From NCBI RefSeq assembly GCF_047324175.1, contig NZ_CP178732.1, positions 2,480,001-2,544,000 of the forward strand: a DNA stretch of 64,000 nt, in the 5' to 3' direction. The position numbers and the translations under genes were made by a program. Positions 24,839 through 35,462 of this stretch are shown piece after piece. This stretch comes from Acerihabitans sp015654925. GTDB lineage: Bacteria > Pseudomonadota > Gammaproteobacteria > Enterobacterales > Enterobacteriaceae. The first letter of the stretch is position 1, and the number at the start of each line of letters is the position of its first letter. The notes below the pieces were generated by a model that ran no database searches, was not told the DNA's origin, and saw nothing but the letters and a program-made list of their open reading frames with translations.

Positions 24839-27800
24839 ATGAAAAATTTATTGGCTGGGATATTTCGTTTCCGCGAGGCCTCGTCACCGTGGAATGACAC
24901 TTCTCCCGTCAGAAGAGAATTGTTCGGCGTCGAACGGCTGGAACAACATGCACAAACCCTGGCGATGGCACAAACGGTTACCGCTAACCCCCCCTCCGTA
25001 TCGTCGCTGCGCCTGCGGCTCAATGATAACGCCGCGGTATTGCTGGCGGCTTACCGGGCCAGCGCCCAGGAGCTGGAAAAGGGGCGTACCGTGGTGCCCG
25101 CCGCCGAATGGCTGCTGGATAATTACCATTTAGTCGAAGCGCAGATCCGCGAAATCCGCGAAGATTTGCCGCCGAGTTTCTACCGCCTGTTGCCCAAATT
25201 GGCAGAGGGTCCTTTCGCCGGTTACCCGCGCGTCTTCGGCCTGGCCTGGGCATTTATCGCCCATACCGATAGCCATTTCGACCCGGAAAATCTCAAGCGT
25301 TTTATTAATGCCTACCAACGGGTGCAGCCGCTCACCATCGGCGAACTCTGGGCGGTGGCCATTACCCTGCGAATTGTGCTCATCGAAAATCTGCGGCGCC
25401 TGGCGGATCAAATCGGCGAGGGGCGTAAAGCCCGCCAGAATGCCGAGGAACTGGCCAACCGGCTGCTGGCCAAGGGTAATGCGCAGGCGGCGATGGAAGC
25501 GGCGCACCTTTCCCGCTACACCACGCCGCTTAATGAGCATTTCGCCGCGCAGCTGGCCAAGCGCCTGCGCAATCAGGACCCTCGCACCACGCCCGCGGTG
25601 GCCTGGCTGGAAGAGCGTTTAAATCAGCAGGACAGCTCCATCGAGCTGATTGTGCAAAACGCCCAGCAACGGTTGGGCGCCTCCAACGTGACGGTGCGTA
25701 ATATCATCACCAGCATGCGCCTGATTTCCGATATCGATTGGGCCACCTTATTTGAAAGCGTAAGCCTGGTGGACGACCGTTTACGCCAGTACAGCGCGTT
25801 TGACGAAATGAACTTCACTACCCGCAACCTGTATCGCAGCGCCATCGAACAATTGGCCAGGGGGTCGAGCTGGAGCGAATTGGAGATAGCCTCGCGGGTG
25901 CTGGAAGTGGCCCGCGACGCGGCGGCCGGCCAGACCGACCCTCTCGAAGCGGCCCGACTGGGCGATCCCGGCTACCATCTGATTGCCGGCGGCCGTTTGG
26001 CCCTGGAACGGGTCATCGAATTTACCCCGCCCTGGCGGCTGCGGATCAACCGTTTCGCCATCGAGCCGGGCATCACCGGCTATGCCGGAGCCATCGTGGT
26101 GGTCACGCTGTTATTGGCGGCGGGGGCGGGCGCGGCTTTACATCCGTCCCTCCAGGGCTTCGGCTGGCTGACGATATTCATCCTGCTGGGGCTGCCCGCG
26201 TTCAGCGATGCCGCCAGCGCCCTGATTAACCGGCTGGTCAATTGGCGTCTCGGCGCATCGCCGCTGGCCGGTCTGGCATTAACCGACGGGGTGCCCACCG
26301 CATTGCGCACCATGATCGTGGTGCCGGTGCTGCTCACCGACGAGCGGGATATCAATGAACAAATCGAACGGCTGGAAGTGCATTACCTGGCCAGCAGTAC
26401 GGGAGATTTAACCTTCGCCCTGCTGTCCGATAGTTTGGATGCGCCGCAGGAAACCCTGCCCGGCGACGCGGCGCTGCTGGCCTGCGCTCAGGAGGGCGTA
26501 GCCCAACTGAACCAGCGCCACGGTCCCGGCCCGGCGGGCGCGCGGTTTTTGCTGCTGCATCGTCGCCGTTTGTTTAATGAGCGCGAATCCTGCTGGATGG
26601 GCTGGGAGCGCAAACGCGGCAAACTGCATGAACTTAATCTGCTGCTGCGCGGCGCAACGGATACCAGCTTTATCCCGGGCAGCCACGTGCCGCAAGGGGT
26701 GCGCTATGTCATCACCCTGGATGCGGATACCCGGCTGCCGCGCGAAACCGCGCTGCTGCTGGTGGGTAAAATGGCCCATCCCCTCAACCGGCCGAAATTC
26801 GACCCGCAGCGCAAGCGTATCGTCAGCGGCTACGGCATTTTGCAGCCGCGCATTACCCCCTCGCTGCCCCTGGGCAATGAAGGTTCCGTTTATCAGCGGG
26901 TCTTCTCGGGGCCGGGCGGCATGGACCCTTATGCCTCCGCGGTATCCGATGTCTATCAGGATCTGTTTGGCGAAGGTTCGTATACCGGCAAGGGTATTTA
27001 CGATGTGGATGCGTTTGACGCCGCCTTGGACGGGCGAATTCCTGAAAATACATTACTTAGCCACGATCTGTTCGAAGGTATCTATGCCCGCGCCGGCCTG
27101 GCGTCCGACGTGGAGCTGGTGGAAGATTCCCCGGCCCGTTACGACGTAGTGGCGAAAAGACAGCATCGCTGGACGCGCGGCGATTGGCAACTGTTGCCCT
27201 GGATCGTCAACGGCCGCGGCGGGTTAAGTCCGGTGCCGCCCGTCGGCCGCTGGAAAATGATCGATAACCTGCGGCGTTCGCTGCTGGCGCCGTTTAGCCT
27301 GGTCGCCCTGGGGTGGAGCTGGTTATTGCCTCAACCGCTGGCGATCTTGGCGACGGCGATGATTGTCGCCGCCATCGCCGTGCCGTCTTTATTGCCCATC
27401 GCCTGCGATTTATTGCCGCGCCGCCGCCGTGTCCCGCTGCGCAAGCATTTACGCAACGTCGCCATCGATTTGCGTTATGCGCTGTTGCGCATCCTGATGC
27501 AGGTGGTGTTTTTAGCCGACAATGCCTGGCGCATGCTCGATGCTATCGTCCGATCATTATCCCGGGTATTTTTCAGCCGCCGCAAACTGCTGGAATGGAC
27601 CACATCGGCCCAGACCGGCGGCAGCCCGCGCTTAAACCTGCTCGGCTTCTACCGGCAAATGATCGGCGGCATCATCCTGGGACTGGCGATGTGCGCGGTA
27701 ATCGCCTTTTTCGCGCCGTGGAGCTGGCCGACCATCGCTATTTTTGCGCTGTTATGGCTGCTGTCGCCATTGATGGCCCTCTGGGCCAGCCGCGCGCCGG

Positions 27801-30800
27801 TCATTGCCCCGCAGGCCGTCCTGGCCCCGGCGGATGCCCAGTCGCTGCGCCTGACCGCCCGGCGCACCTGGCGCTTTTTTGAAACCTTTGTCACCCCGGT
27901 GGACAATATGCTGCCGCCGGATAATTTCCAGGAAGAACCGCGGCCGATCGTGGCCCACCGGACTTCACCCACCAATATCGGGCTGTATCTTTTGTCCACC
28001 GTGGCGGCGCGCGATTTTGGCTGGACCGGCACCCACGACAGCCTGCGGCGCCTTGAAGCGACGTTCGAGTCGCTGGATAAATTACAGCGCTATCGCGGTC
28101 ATTTCTTTAACTGGTATGAAACCCGCAATCTGGAAGCCCTGGCCCCGGCCTATGTCTCCTCGGTGGACAGCGGCAATCTGGCCGGCCACCTGATCGTATT
28201 GGCCAACGCCTGCGAAGAATGGCAGGGCGTCGCCGTGGCGCCGGGCTGGCGGGATGGGGCGCGGGATCATTTGCTGCTGATCCGCCGGGCATTAAAGAAA
28301 TCCCCCGATCTGGCCGAGCTGCCGCTGGGCGTATTGCTTGATGAAATCGCCCGCCAGCTTGAACTATCGCCGTCGGATGACGGACTGCTGGCTGACCTGG
28401 CCGCGCTCACCGAAGAGGCGCATGGACTGGTCTACGATCGGGACATAGACGCGGACGAAAAGCCTGAACCGGCCCTGCTGTTTTGGCTGGAAGCGCTGAA
28501 AAACGGCATTGCCGGCCACAATGAGGATCGGCTGCTGTCGCTGTCGGAACCGGCGGTAATGCACCTGCGCCTGCAATCCCTGGCGGATCGCGCCCGCGCC
28601 CTGGCGCTGGGCATGGATTTCCGTTTTTTGGTGGACGATGAACGCAAGTTGCTGTCGATTGGCTACTCTTTTACCGATAATCAGCTCGATAGCAGTTGCT
28701 ATGATTTATTGGCTTCCGAAGCCCGCCTGGCCAGCCTGTTCGCTATCGCCAAAGGGGATATCCCCACCCGGCACTGGTTTCGCCTGAGCCGCGCGGCTAT
28801 CCAATCCGGTAAAGGGACGGCGCTGATTTCGTGGTCGGGATCGATGTTTGAATATCTGATGCCGTCGCTGGTGATGCGGGCGGCGGCCGGTACGCTGCTG
28901 GAACAGACCAACCGGGTCGTGGTGGCGCACCAGCAGGCTTACGGTCAGGCCCTCAAGATTCCCTGGGGCGTCTCCGAGTCCGCCTATAACGCCCGCGATT
29001 TGGATTTTACCTATCAATACTCCAATTTCGGCGTGCCGGGGCTGGGGTTGCAGCGCGGCCTGGCGCAAAACCAAGTGATCGCCCCGTACGCCACCGCCCT
29101 GGCCTCCATGGTGGACGGCCGCGGCGCCATGCTCAATTACCGCCGGCTGGCGGAGATGGGCGCGCGCGGGGAGTATGGCTTTTATGAGGCGCTGGACTTC
29201 ACGGCCGCCCGGCTGCCGGAAAACCAGAAAGTGGCCATTGTGCGCAGTTATATGGCTCACCATCAGGGCATGACGATCGTCGCGCTGGACAACACCCTGC
29301 TGGGAGGCGTCATGCGCGCCCGGTTCCATCGCGAACCGATGATCCAAGCCAGCGAACTGTTATTGCAGGAACGGATGCCGCGCGAAGTGGCGTTGACCAA
29401 ACCCCATGCGGAAGAAGTCAAAAAAGCCGTGGTCAAATCCGCTCAGGAATATGTCATGCAGCGCCGCTTCTCCGCGCTGCCGGCCGGCGCGCCGGTCACG
29501 CATCTGGTATCCAACGGCCGCTACGCGGTAATGCTCACCGTGGCCGGCGGCGGTTATAGCCGTTGGGGCAATATCGCCATCACCCGCTGGCGCGAAGATG
29601 TCACCCGCGACGACAGCCGCTCTTTTATCCGCTTTCGCGATCTGCGCAGCGGCAAGGTATGGTCGGCCGGCCTGCAGTTGCAGGGAATGACCACCCAAAG
29701 CGAGCGGCGCATCCGCGCCTTGAAAGGAAAATCCTTCAACCAGGTGATTTTCAGCGAAGACGATGCCACCTTTATCCATCACGACCGCACCCTGACCACC
29801 ACGCTTAATGTGCTGGTGTCCGGCGAGGATGACGGCGAAGTCAGGCGCGTGATGTTAACCAACAGCGGCCGCCGTACCCGCGAAGTGGAATTGACGTCGT
29901 ATTCGGAAATCGTGCTGGCGCCGGACAATACCGATATTGCCCACCCGGCGTTTGCCAAAATGTTCGTGCAGACCCATTATCTGCCGGAATTTACCGCCCT
30001 GGTGGCTACCCGCCGCACCCGCACTCCGCAGGAACCCCACGTTTGGGCGGCGCATTTGGCCATCGTGGAAGGGGAGAGCCTGAGCGATCCGCAGTATGAA
30101 ACCGACCGGGCGCGGTTTATCGGCCAGGGAACTTCGCCGACCTTCGGCGATGCCATCCTCGGCCGGGAGCCGTTGTCCAATACCGTCGGCACGGTGCTTG
30201 ATCCCATTTTCTCCCTGCGCCGCCAGGTGCGTATTCCTTCCGGCAGTTCGGTGCGCGTGACCTTCTGGACGCTGGTGGCCTCCACCGAAGAGGAGTTGAT
30301 GGCGCTGATTGACAAGCACCACGACCGCAGCGCCTATAAACGGGCCAAGACCCTGGCCTGGACCCAGGCGCAGGTCCAGCTGCGCCATCTGGATATCAAT
30401 GCCGAGGAAGCCGCCGACTTCCAGCGCCTGGCGGCGCCGCTGCTCTATGCCGACTCGCGTTTCCGCGCGCCTTCCGACACCATCATTCGCGGTTCCGGCA
30501 TTCAATCCGCCCTGTGGTCGTTGTCGATTTCGGGCGATCTGCCCATCGTGCTGCTGCGTATCGACGATGTCCAGGATATCGCCCAGGTGAAACAACTGCT
30601 GCGCGCCCATGAATATTGGCAAATGAAGCTGCTCAGCGTCGATTTGGTGATCATCAACGAGCACTCCTCGTCCTATTTACAAGACTTGCAAATCGCCATT
30701 GAAACCGCGGTACGCAGCAGCCAGTCCCATCCCCGCTATGCCGGCGACGCCAGGCGCGGCAATGTCTATACGCTGCGCGCGGATTTGATGAGCCAGGAAG

Positions 30801-33361
30801 CGCGGATGCTATTGCAGTCCATAGCCCGGCTGGCGCTGCTGGCGCGGCGCGGCCCTATCGGCAGCCAATTGGCCTCCCTGGAACTGCCGCCGGTGACCCT
30901 GTTGCCGCAGAGCAAATTGCACTTGCCGGCGCCCGGCCCGCTGCCCGTGCCCGCCGATTTGGCGTTTTTTAACGGCACCGGCGGATTTGCCCGGCATGGA
31001 CGGGAATATGTGGTGGTAATGGATGGACAAACCCGTCCGCCCGCGCCCTGGATCAATGTGATCGCCAATCCCGATTTCGGCTTCCAGGTGTCGGCCCAGG
31101 GCGGCGGCTATACCTGGGCGCAAAACAGCCGTGAGAATCAATTGACCCCCTGGCTGAACGACGCGGTCCTGGACAGCGGCGGCGAGGCGTTGTATATCCG
31201 CAACGAAACCACCGGCGAATTATGGAGCCCCACCGCCCACCCCATTAATGACGGCGGCCGCTATCTGGCGCGCCACGGTTTCGGGTATTCCCGTTTCGAG
31301 CATAACACCCTCGATTGCGCGGCGGAGCTGTTGCAATATGTGCCGTTGGATGATGCCATCAAGATTTCCCGGTTAACCCTGCGCAACCTGGGCGATCAGA
31401 CGCTGCATCTGTCCGTTTCCGCCTATGTGGAATGGGTGCTGGGCACCTCGCGCAGCGCATCGGGGCCGTTTCTTATCAGCGGCCAGGAAGAAAATACCGG
31501 CGCCATATTGGTGCGCAACTCCTGGGCTACCGCCTTCCAGGGCCAGGTGGCGTTCGCCGATCTTGATGGACGGCAGGATTCATTTACCGCAGATCGCACC
31601 GAATTCCTCGGCCGCAACGGCGCCATGCAAGCGCCCGCCGCTTTGGTGAACGGCAGCCGCCTCAGCGGCGCCAGCGGGGCGGGTTTTGACCCTTGTACGG
31701 TATTGCAGACCCATATCGAAATAGGCGTAAATCAAAGCGTTGAAGTGGTGTGGTTTATCGGCCAGAGCGACTCGGCGCAAAATGCCCGGTTACTGATAGA
31801 AAACTACCGCGCCGCCGATCTGGATGCGGTATTGGCTCAGGTTACCGAACATTGGCAACGGCGATTGGGCGCGATACAAGTGACTACGCCCGATCCGGCC
31901 ATGGATATCATGCTTAACGGCTGGCTGCTGTATCAGACCCAGGCCTGCCGCATCCAGGCCCGCTCCGGTTTCTATCAGGCCAGCGGCGCCTATGGCTTCC
32001 GCGATCAGTTGCAGGACGGTATGGCGCTGACCTTCGCCCAGCCGGAGCAAACCCGCGGCCATTTACTGCGCGCCGCGGGCCGCCAGTTTATCGAAGGCGA
32101 TGTGCAGCATTGGTGGCTGCCTCACTCGGGCCAGGGGGTGCGTACCCGCATTTCCGATGACCGGGTGTGGCTATCCTACGCCGTGGCCACTTACATCGCC
32201 TGCAGCCGGGATGAAGCGGTGCTCGATGAAGTGCTGCCCTATCTGGAAGGGCCGCGCCTGGCGCCTGGCGAGCACGATGCCTTTTTCCAGCCCATGGTGG
32301 CCGCCGAAAGCGCGACGTTGTACCAGCACTGCGTGCAGGCGATGGAACAGTGCCTGACCCTGACCGGTGAACACGGTTTGCCGCTAATGGGAACCGGCGA
32401 CTGGAATGACGGCATGAACCGGGTGGGCGAGGGAGGCAAGGGCGAAAGCGTTTGGCTCGGCTGGCTGCTGATTCGCACCATCGCGCTGTTTGCTCCCTGG
32501 GTCGGCGCCCGGGAACCCGAGCGGGCGGCGCGCTGGCAGGCCCATGCGCAGTCCGTGCGCCAGGCCATCGAGCAAGACGCCTGGGACGGCGAATGGTATC
32601 GCCGGGCAACCTTTGACGACGGCACCTGGCTTGGCAGCAAAGATAACGACGAATGCCGCATAGACTCCATAGCCCAATCCTGGGCCGTATTATCCGGGGC
32701 GGCCGAGCCGCGGCGGGCGGCCACGGCGATGGATTCCCTCGATCGCTTATTGATCCGCCGCGAGGATAAGCTGGCGCTGCTGTTTACCCCGCCGTTTGAT
32801 CAAACCGCCCACGATCCGGGTTATATCAAAGGCTATCCGCCCGGACTGCGCGAAAATGGCGGTCAATATACCCATGCCGCCATGTGGGCGATCCTGGCGT
32901 TTGCCGGCCTGGACCGGGGGGATAAAACCCATGAACTGTTTGCCCTGCTTAACCCGATCAATCACGCCTCGACGCCGGAGCAGGTGGCGCGCTATAAGGT
33001 CGAACCCTATGTGATAGCCGCCGATGTCTACTCCGTCGCGCCTCATGTCGGGCGGGGCGGCTGGACCTGGTATACCGGTTCAGCGGGCTGGATGTACCGC
33101 GCCGGCGTCGAGGGGATTCTCGGCATCCGGCGGGAAGGGGATATCTTGATTATCGATCCTTGTCTACCGGCCGCCTGGCCGGGTTTCGACGCCGAAGTGC
33201 TGGTGCTCGATACCCGCTTTAGCATTGAGGTGACCAATAGCGGCCGGCATCCGCGCGGGGTCAGCGAGGCGCTGCTGGACGATCGGCCGCTGGAACTGGT
33301 GGGGCATCGGGTACAAACGCCATTGGATGGCGGAACCCATCATCTGGTGCTGAAGTTATGA
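24839..33361 (+). CDS. ndvB: Cyclic beta-1,2-glucan synthase (NdvB/ChvB-like)
   Basis: A 2840-residue membrane enzyme, close to ChvB/NdvB/Cgs size (about 2800-2870). Hydrophobic clusters near residues 415-460, 820-860 and 940-985 mark the membrane region. The glycosyltransferase part has the DAD of LDADTRLPRE near 627 and QHRWTRGDW near 775. A glycoamylase-like domain surrounds SGSMFEYLMPSLVMR near 1335. The C-terminal part is a GH94 phosphorylase-like domain with GDWNDGMNRVG near 2520, which sets chain length in NdvB. The family makes periplasmic cyclic glucans for osmoadaptation and host interaction. It sits between mviM and murJ, normally neighbours in E. coli. Linkage is inferred from the family. 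Confidence 0.9.
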   Translation: MKNLLAGIFRFREASSPWNDTSPVRRELFGVERLEQHAQTLAMAQTVTANPPSVSSLRLRLNDNAAVLLAAYRASAQELEKGRTVVPAAEWLLDNYHLVEAQIREIREDLPPSFYRLLPKLAEGPFAGYPRVFGLAWAFIAHTDSHFDPENLKRFINAYQRVQPLTIGELWAVAITLRIVLIENLRRLADQIGEGRKARQNAEELANRLLAKGNAQAAMEAAHLSRYTTPLNEHFAAQLAKRLRNQDPRTTPAVAWLEERLNQQDSSIELIVQNAQQRLGASNVTVRNIITSMRLISDIDWATLFESVSLVDDRLRQYSAFDEMNFTTRNLYRSAIEQLARGSSWSELEIASRVLEVARDAAAGQTDPLEAARLGDPGYHLIAGGRLALERVIEFTPPWRLRINRFAIEPGITGYAGAIVVVTLLLAAGAGAALHPSLQGFGWLTIFILLGLPAFSDAASALINRLVNWRLGASPLAGLALTDGVPTALRTMIVVPVLLTDERDINEQIERLEVHYLASSTGDLTFALLSDSLDAPQETLPGDAALLACAQEGVAQLNQRHGPGPAGARFLLLHRRRLFNERESCWMGWERKRGKLHELNLLLRGATDTSFIPGSHVPQGVRYVITLDADTRLPRETALLLVGKMAHPLNRPKFDPQRKRIVSGYGILQPRITPSLPLGNEGSVYQRVFSGPGGMDPYASAVSDVYQDLFGEGSYTGKGIYDVDAFDAALDGRIPENTLLSHDLFEGIYARAGLASDVELVEDSPARYDVVAKRQHRWTRGDWQLLPWIVNGRGGLSPVPPVGRWKMIDNLRRSLLAPFSLVALGWSWLLPQPLAILATAMIVAAIAVPSLLPIACDLLPRRRRVPLRKHLRNVAIDLRYALLRILMQVVFLADNAWRMLDAIVRSLSRVFFSRRKLLEWTTSAQTGGSPRLNLLGFYRQMIGGIILGLAMCAVIAFFAPWSWPTIAIFALLWLLSPLMALWASRAPVIAPQAVLAPADAQSLRLTARRTWRFFETFVTPVDNMLPPDNFQEEPRPIVAHRTSPTNIGLYLLSTVAARDFGWTGTHDSLRRLEATFESLDKLQRYRGHFFNWYETRNLEALAPAYVSSVDSGNLAGHLIVLANACEEWQGVAVAPGWRDGARDHLLLIRRALKKSPDLAELPLGVLLDEIARQLELSPSDDGLLADLAALTEEAHGLVYDRDIDADEKPEPALLFWLEALKNGIAGHNEDRLLSLSEPAVMHLRLQSLADRARALALGMDFRFLVDDERKLLSIGYSFTDNQLDSSCYDLLASEARLASLFAIAKGDIPTRHWFRLSRAAIQSGKGTALISWSGSMFEYLMPSLVMRAAAGTLLEQTNRVVVAHQQAYGQALKIPWGVSESAYNARDLDFTYQYSNFGVPGLGLQRGLAQNQVIAPYATALASMVDGRGAMLNYRRLAEMGARGEYGFYEALDFTAARLPENQKVAIVRSYMAHHQGMTIVALDNTLLGGVMRARFHREPMIQASELLLQERMPREVALTKPHAEEVKKAVVKSAQEYVMQRRFSALPAGAPVTHLVSNGRYAVMLTVAGGGYSRWGNIAITRWREDVTRDDSRSFIRFRDLRSGKVWSAGLQLQGMTTQSERRIRALKGKSFNQVIFSEDDATFIHHDRTLTTTLNVLVSGEDDGEVRRVMLTNSGRRTREVELTSYSEIVLAPDNTDIAHPAFAKMFVQTHYLPEFTALVATRRTRTPQEPHVWAAHLAIVEGESLSDPQYETDRARFIGQGTSPTFGDAILGREPLSNTVGTVLDPIFSLRRQVRIPSGSSVRVTFWTLVASTEEELMALIDKHHDRSAYKRAKTLAWTQAQVQLRHLDINAEEAADFQRLAAPLLYADSRFRAPSDTIIRGSGIQSALWSLSISGDLPIVLLRIDDVQDIAQVKQLLRAHEYWQMKLLSVDLVIINEHSSSYLQDLQIAIETAVRSSQSHPRYAGDARRGNVYTLRADLMSQEARMLLQSIARLALLARRGPIGSQLASLELPPVTLLPQSKLHLPAPGPLPVPADLAFFNGTGGFARHGREYVVVMDGQTRPPAPWINVIANPDFGFQVSAQGGGYTWAQNSRENQLTPWLNDAVLDSGGEALYIRNETTGELWSPTAHPINDGGRYLARHGFGYSRFEHNTLDCAAELLQYVPLDDAIKISRLTLRNLGDQTLHLSVSAYVEWVLGTSRSASGPFLISGQEENTGAILVRNSWATAFQGQVAFADLDGRQDSFTADRTEFLGRNGAMQAPAALVNGSRLSGASGAGFDPCTVLQTHIEIGVNQSVEVVWFIGQSDSAQNARLLIENYRAADLDAVLAQVTEHWQRRLGAIQVTTPDPAMDIMLNGWLLYQTQACRIQARSGFYQASGAYGFRDQLQDGMALTFAQPEQTRGHLLRAAGRQFIEGDVQHWWLPHSGQGVRTRISDDRVWLSYAVATYIACSRDEAVLDEVLPYLEGPRLAPGEHDAFFQPMVAAESATLYQHCVQAMEQCLTLTGEHGLPLMGTGDWNDGMNRVGEGGKGESVWLGWLLIRTIALFAPWVGAREPERAARWQAHAQSVRQAIEQDAWDGEWYRRATFDDGTWLGSKDNDECRIDSIAQSWAVLSGAAEPRRAATAMDSLDRLLIRREDKLALLFTPPFDQTAHDPGYIKGYPPGLRENGGQYTHAAMWAILAFAGLDRGDKTHELFALLNPINHASTPEQVARYKVEPYVIAADVYSVAPHVGRGGWTWYTGSAGWMYRAGVEGILGIRREGDILIIDPCLPAAWPGFDAEVLVLDTRFSIEVTNSGRHPRGVSEALLDDRPLELVGHRVQTPLDGGTHHLVLKL

Positions 33362-33504
33362 TAGCGCTTACCGGGAGTAACAACTCTCGGTAGCGATTTT
33401 CTGAAGTCAGGGTAGACTAGGCGCACCACAAAAGGATAGGGATGTCGGCGGGGCTTGGCAATGCAACGAACCCCGACACCCGGGCGCTGTAGAAAAATAA
33501 CACC

Positions 33505-35040
33505 ATGAATTTATTAAGATCGCTGGCTGCTGTCAGTTCCATGACCATGTTTTCGCGGGTGCTCGGTTTTGCCCGCGACGCTATTGTCGCGCGTATTTTT
33601 GGCGCCGGCATGGCGACGGATGCATTTTTTGTCGCATTTAAACTGCCCAACCTGCTGCGGCGCATTTTTGCCGAGGGGGCATTCTCGCAAGCCTTTGTGC
33701 CGATCCTGGCTGAGTATAAAACCCAGCAAGGAGAAGAGGCGACCCGCACTTTTATCGCCTATATTTCCGGGCTGCTGACCCTGGCGCTGGCGCTGGTCAC
33801 CGTAGCCGGCATGCTGGCGGCCCCGTGGGTCATCATGGTTACCGCGCCGGGTTTTGTCGATACGCCGGATAAATTTGCCCTGACGTCTTCGCTGCTGCGC
33901 ATTACTTTCCCCTATATTTTGCTGATTTCCCTGGCGTCCCTGGTGGGCGCCATTCTTAATACCTGGAATCGTTTTTCGGTGCCGGCATTCGCCCCTACGC
34001 TGCTTAACGTCAGCATGATCGGTTTTGCGCTGTTCGCCGCGCCCCATTTCCATCCACCGGTGCTGGCCCTGGCCTGGGCGGTGGTGGCCGGGGGCGTATT
34101 GCAGCTCGGCTATCAGCTTCCGCACCTGAAAAAAATCGGCATGCTGGTTATGCCGCGCCTGCAGTTTCGCGATGCGGGGGTCTGGCGGGTGCTGCGTTTG
34201 ATGGGGCCGGCGATCCTCGGGGTTTCGGTCAGCCAGATCTCGCTGATTATCAATACCATTTTCGCCTCGTTCCTGGTCTCCGGCTCGGTCTCCTGGATGT
34301 ATTATGCCGATCGCCTGATGGAGTTTCCTTCCGGCGTGCTGGGGGTGGCGTTGGGCACCATTTTGCTGCCGTCGCTGGCGCGCAGTTTTTCCAGCGGCAA
34401 CCATGATGAGTATTCACGCCTGATGGATTGGGGGCTGCGGCTATGCTTTGTCCTGGCTTTGCCGAGCGCGGTGGCCCTGGGGATTCTGGCTAAGCCCCTG
34501 ACCGTGGCGCTGTTTCAGTACGGACGGTTTTCCGCCTTCGACGCTTCCATGACGCAGCGCGCGCTGATGGCCTATTCGGTAGGGCTGATCGGACTGATTA
34601 TGGTGAAGGTGCTGGCCCCGGGGTTCTACTCCCGCCAGGATATTAAAACGCCGGTGAAAGTGGCGATTATCACGCTTATCTGCACGCAGCTCATGAACCT
34701 GGTGTTTATCGGCCCGCTGAAACACGCCGGGCTGTCGCTCTCCATAGGCCTGGCCGCCTGCCTGAATGCCGGCCTGCTCTACTGGCAATTGCGCAAGAAA
34801 AACTTCTTCCAGCCGCAGCCGGGCTGGGCCGGTTTCTTAATCCGGATGTTTGTCGCCGTGGCGGTCATGGCGGCGGCGCTGCTGGGCATGATGTGGGTCA
34901 TGCCCGACTGGGCGCAGGGCAATATGCTGGCGCGGCTGCTCAGGCTGGCGCTGGTGGTGGCGGTAGGGGTGGTGGTGTACTTCGCCACGCTGGGACTCCT
35001 GGGATTCCGCCTGCGGCATTTTGCCCGTTCGGCCGGGTAA
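33505..35040 (+). CDS. murJ: Lipid II flippase MurJ
   Basis: A 511-residue, 14-helix MOP-superfamily protein of exactly the E. coli MurJ length. It begins MNLLRSLAAVSSMTMFSRVLGFARDA, with conserved FFVAFKLPNLLRR and EGAFSQAFVP near residues 45-70. It moves lipid II across the inner membrane for peptidoglycan synthesis and is essential in E. coli. The upstream neighbour is the glucan synthase, and the E. coli downstream genes flgNM are not present; a tautomerase gene converges instead. Confidence 0.97.
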   Translation: MNLLRSLAAVSSMTMFSRVLGFARDAIVARIFGAGMATDAFFVAFKLPNLLRRIFAEGAFSQAFVPILAEYKTQQGEEATRTFIAYISGLLTLALALVTVAGMLAAPWVIMVTAPGFVDTPDKFALTSSLLRITFPYILLISLASLVGAILNTWNRFSVPAFAPTLLNVSMIGFALFAAPHFHPPVLALAWAVVAGGVLQLGYQLPHLKKIGMLVMPRLQFRDAGVWRVLRLMGPAILGVSVSQISLIINTIFASFLVSGSVSWMYYADRLMEFPSGVLGVALGTILLPSLARSFSSGNHDEYSRLMDWGLRLCFVLALPSAVALGILAKPLTVALFQYGRFSAFDASMTQRALMAYSVGLIGLIMVKVLAPGFYSRQDIKTPVKVAIITLICTQLMNLVFIGPLKHAGLSLSIGLAACLNAGLLYWQLRKKNFFQPQPGWAGFLIRMFVAVAVMAAALLGMMWVMPDWAQGNMLARLLRLALVVAVGVVVYFATLGLLGFRLRHFARSAG

Positions 35041-35068
35041 TCATAACCTCACGGGGCCGAACCCCGGC

Positions 35069-35452
35069 TCACGGCGGGGCAAACATTGCTCCGCCGCCAA
35101 ATGACCAATCCTGCGGACGGTTCAAGGTGATGACGATCATCACATCCTGCGGCCTGACGTGCAGCTTTTGCTCCAGCGTCTCGGTCAACCGGCGATAGAA
35201 CATCCGTTGGGTATCAAGGTCGCGCCGCCGGCCGGCGATAATCTGCAATAATATAAAATCCTCGGAACGCGGCCCGCAAATATAGTCGCGATCAACCACC
35301 AGCGACTCTGGGGGAACTTGATCAATCACCTGGAAACAGTCGCCGGGCGGCACGTCGAACCACGCCACCAGATTTTGCTGGAGCAAAGATGACAGGTCCT
35401 GGATAAACGCCGGCGCTCTGCCTTGGCGCAGCGTAATACGAGTGAATGGCAT
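35069..35452 (-). CDS. Tautomerase-family protein
   Basis: A 127-residue protein starting MPFTRITL. Removal of the initiator Met would expose Pro2, the catalytic general base of 4-oxalocrotonate tautomerase and MIF-type enzymes. The length, and the second-half pattern FYRRLTETLEQKLHVRPQDVMIVIT, fit the longer single-chain tautomerase group (Tautomerase_2). The substrate is unknown. It follows the CMD-family gene after 10 bases on the same strand and forms a two-gene operon with it, divergent from a LysR regulator. Confidence 0.8.
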   Translation of the reverse strand: MPFTRITLRQGRAPAFIQDLSSLLQQNLVAWFDVPPGDCFQVIDQVPPESLVVDRDYICGPRSEDFILLQIIAGRRRDLDTQRMFYRRLTETLEQKLHVRPQDVMIVITLNRPQDWSFGGGAMFAPP

Positions 35453-35462
35453 ATTGCACTCC

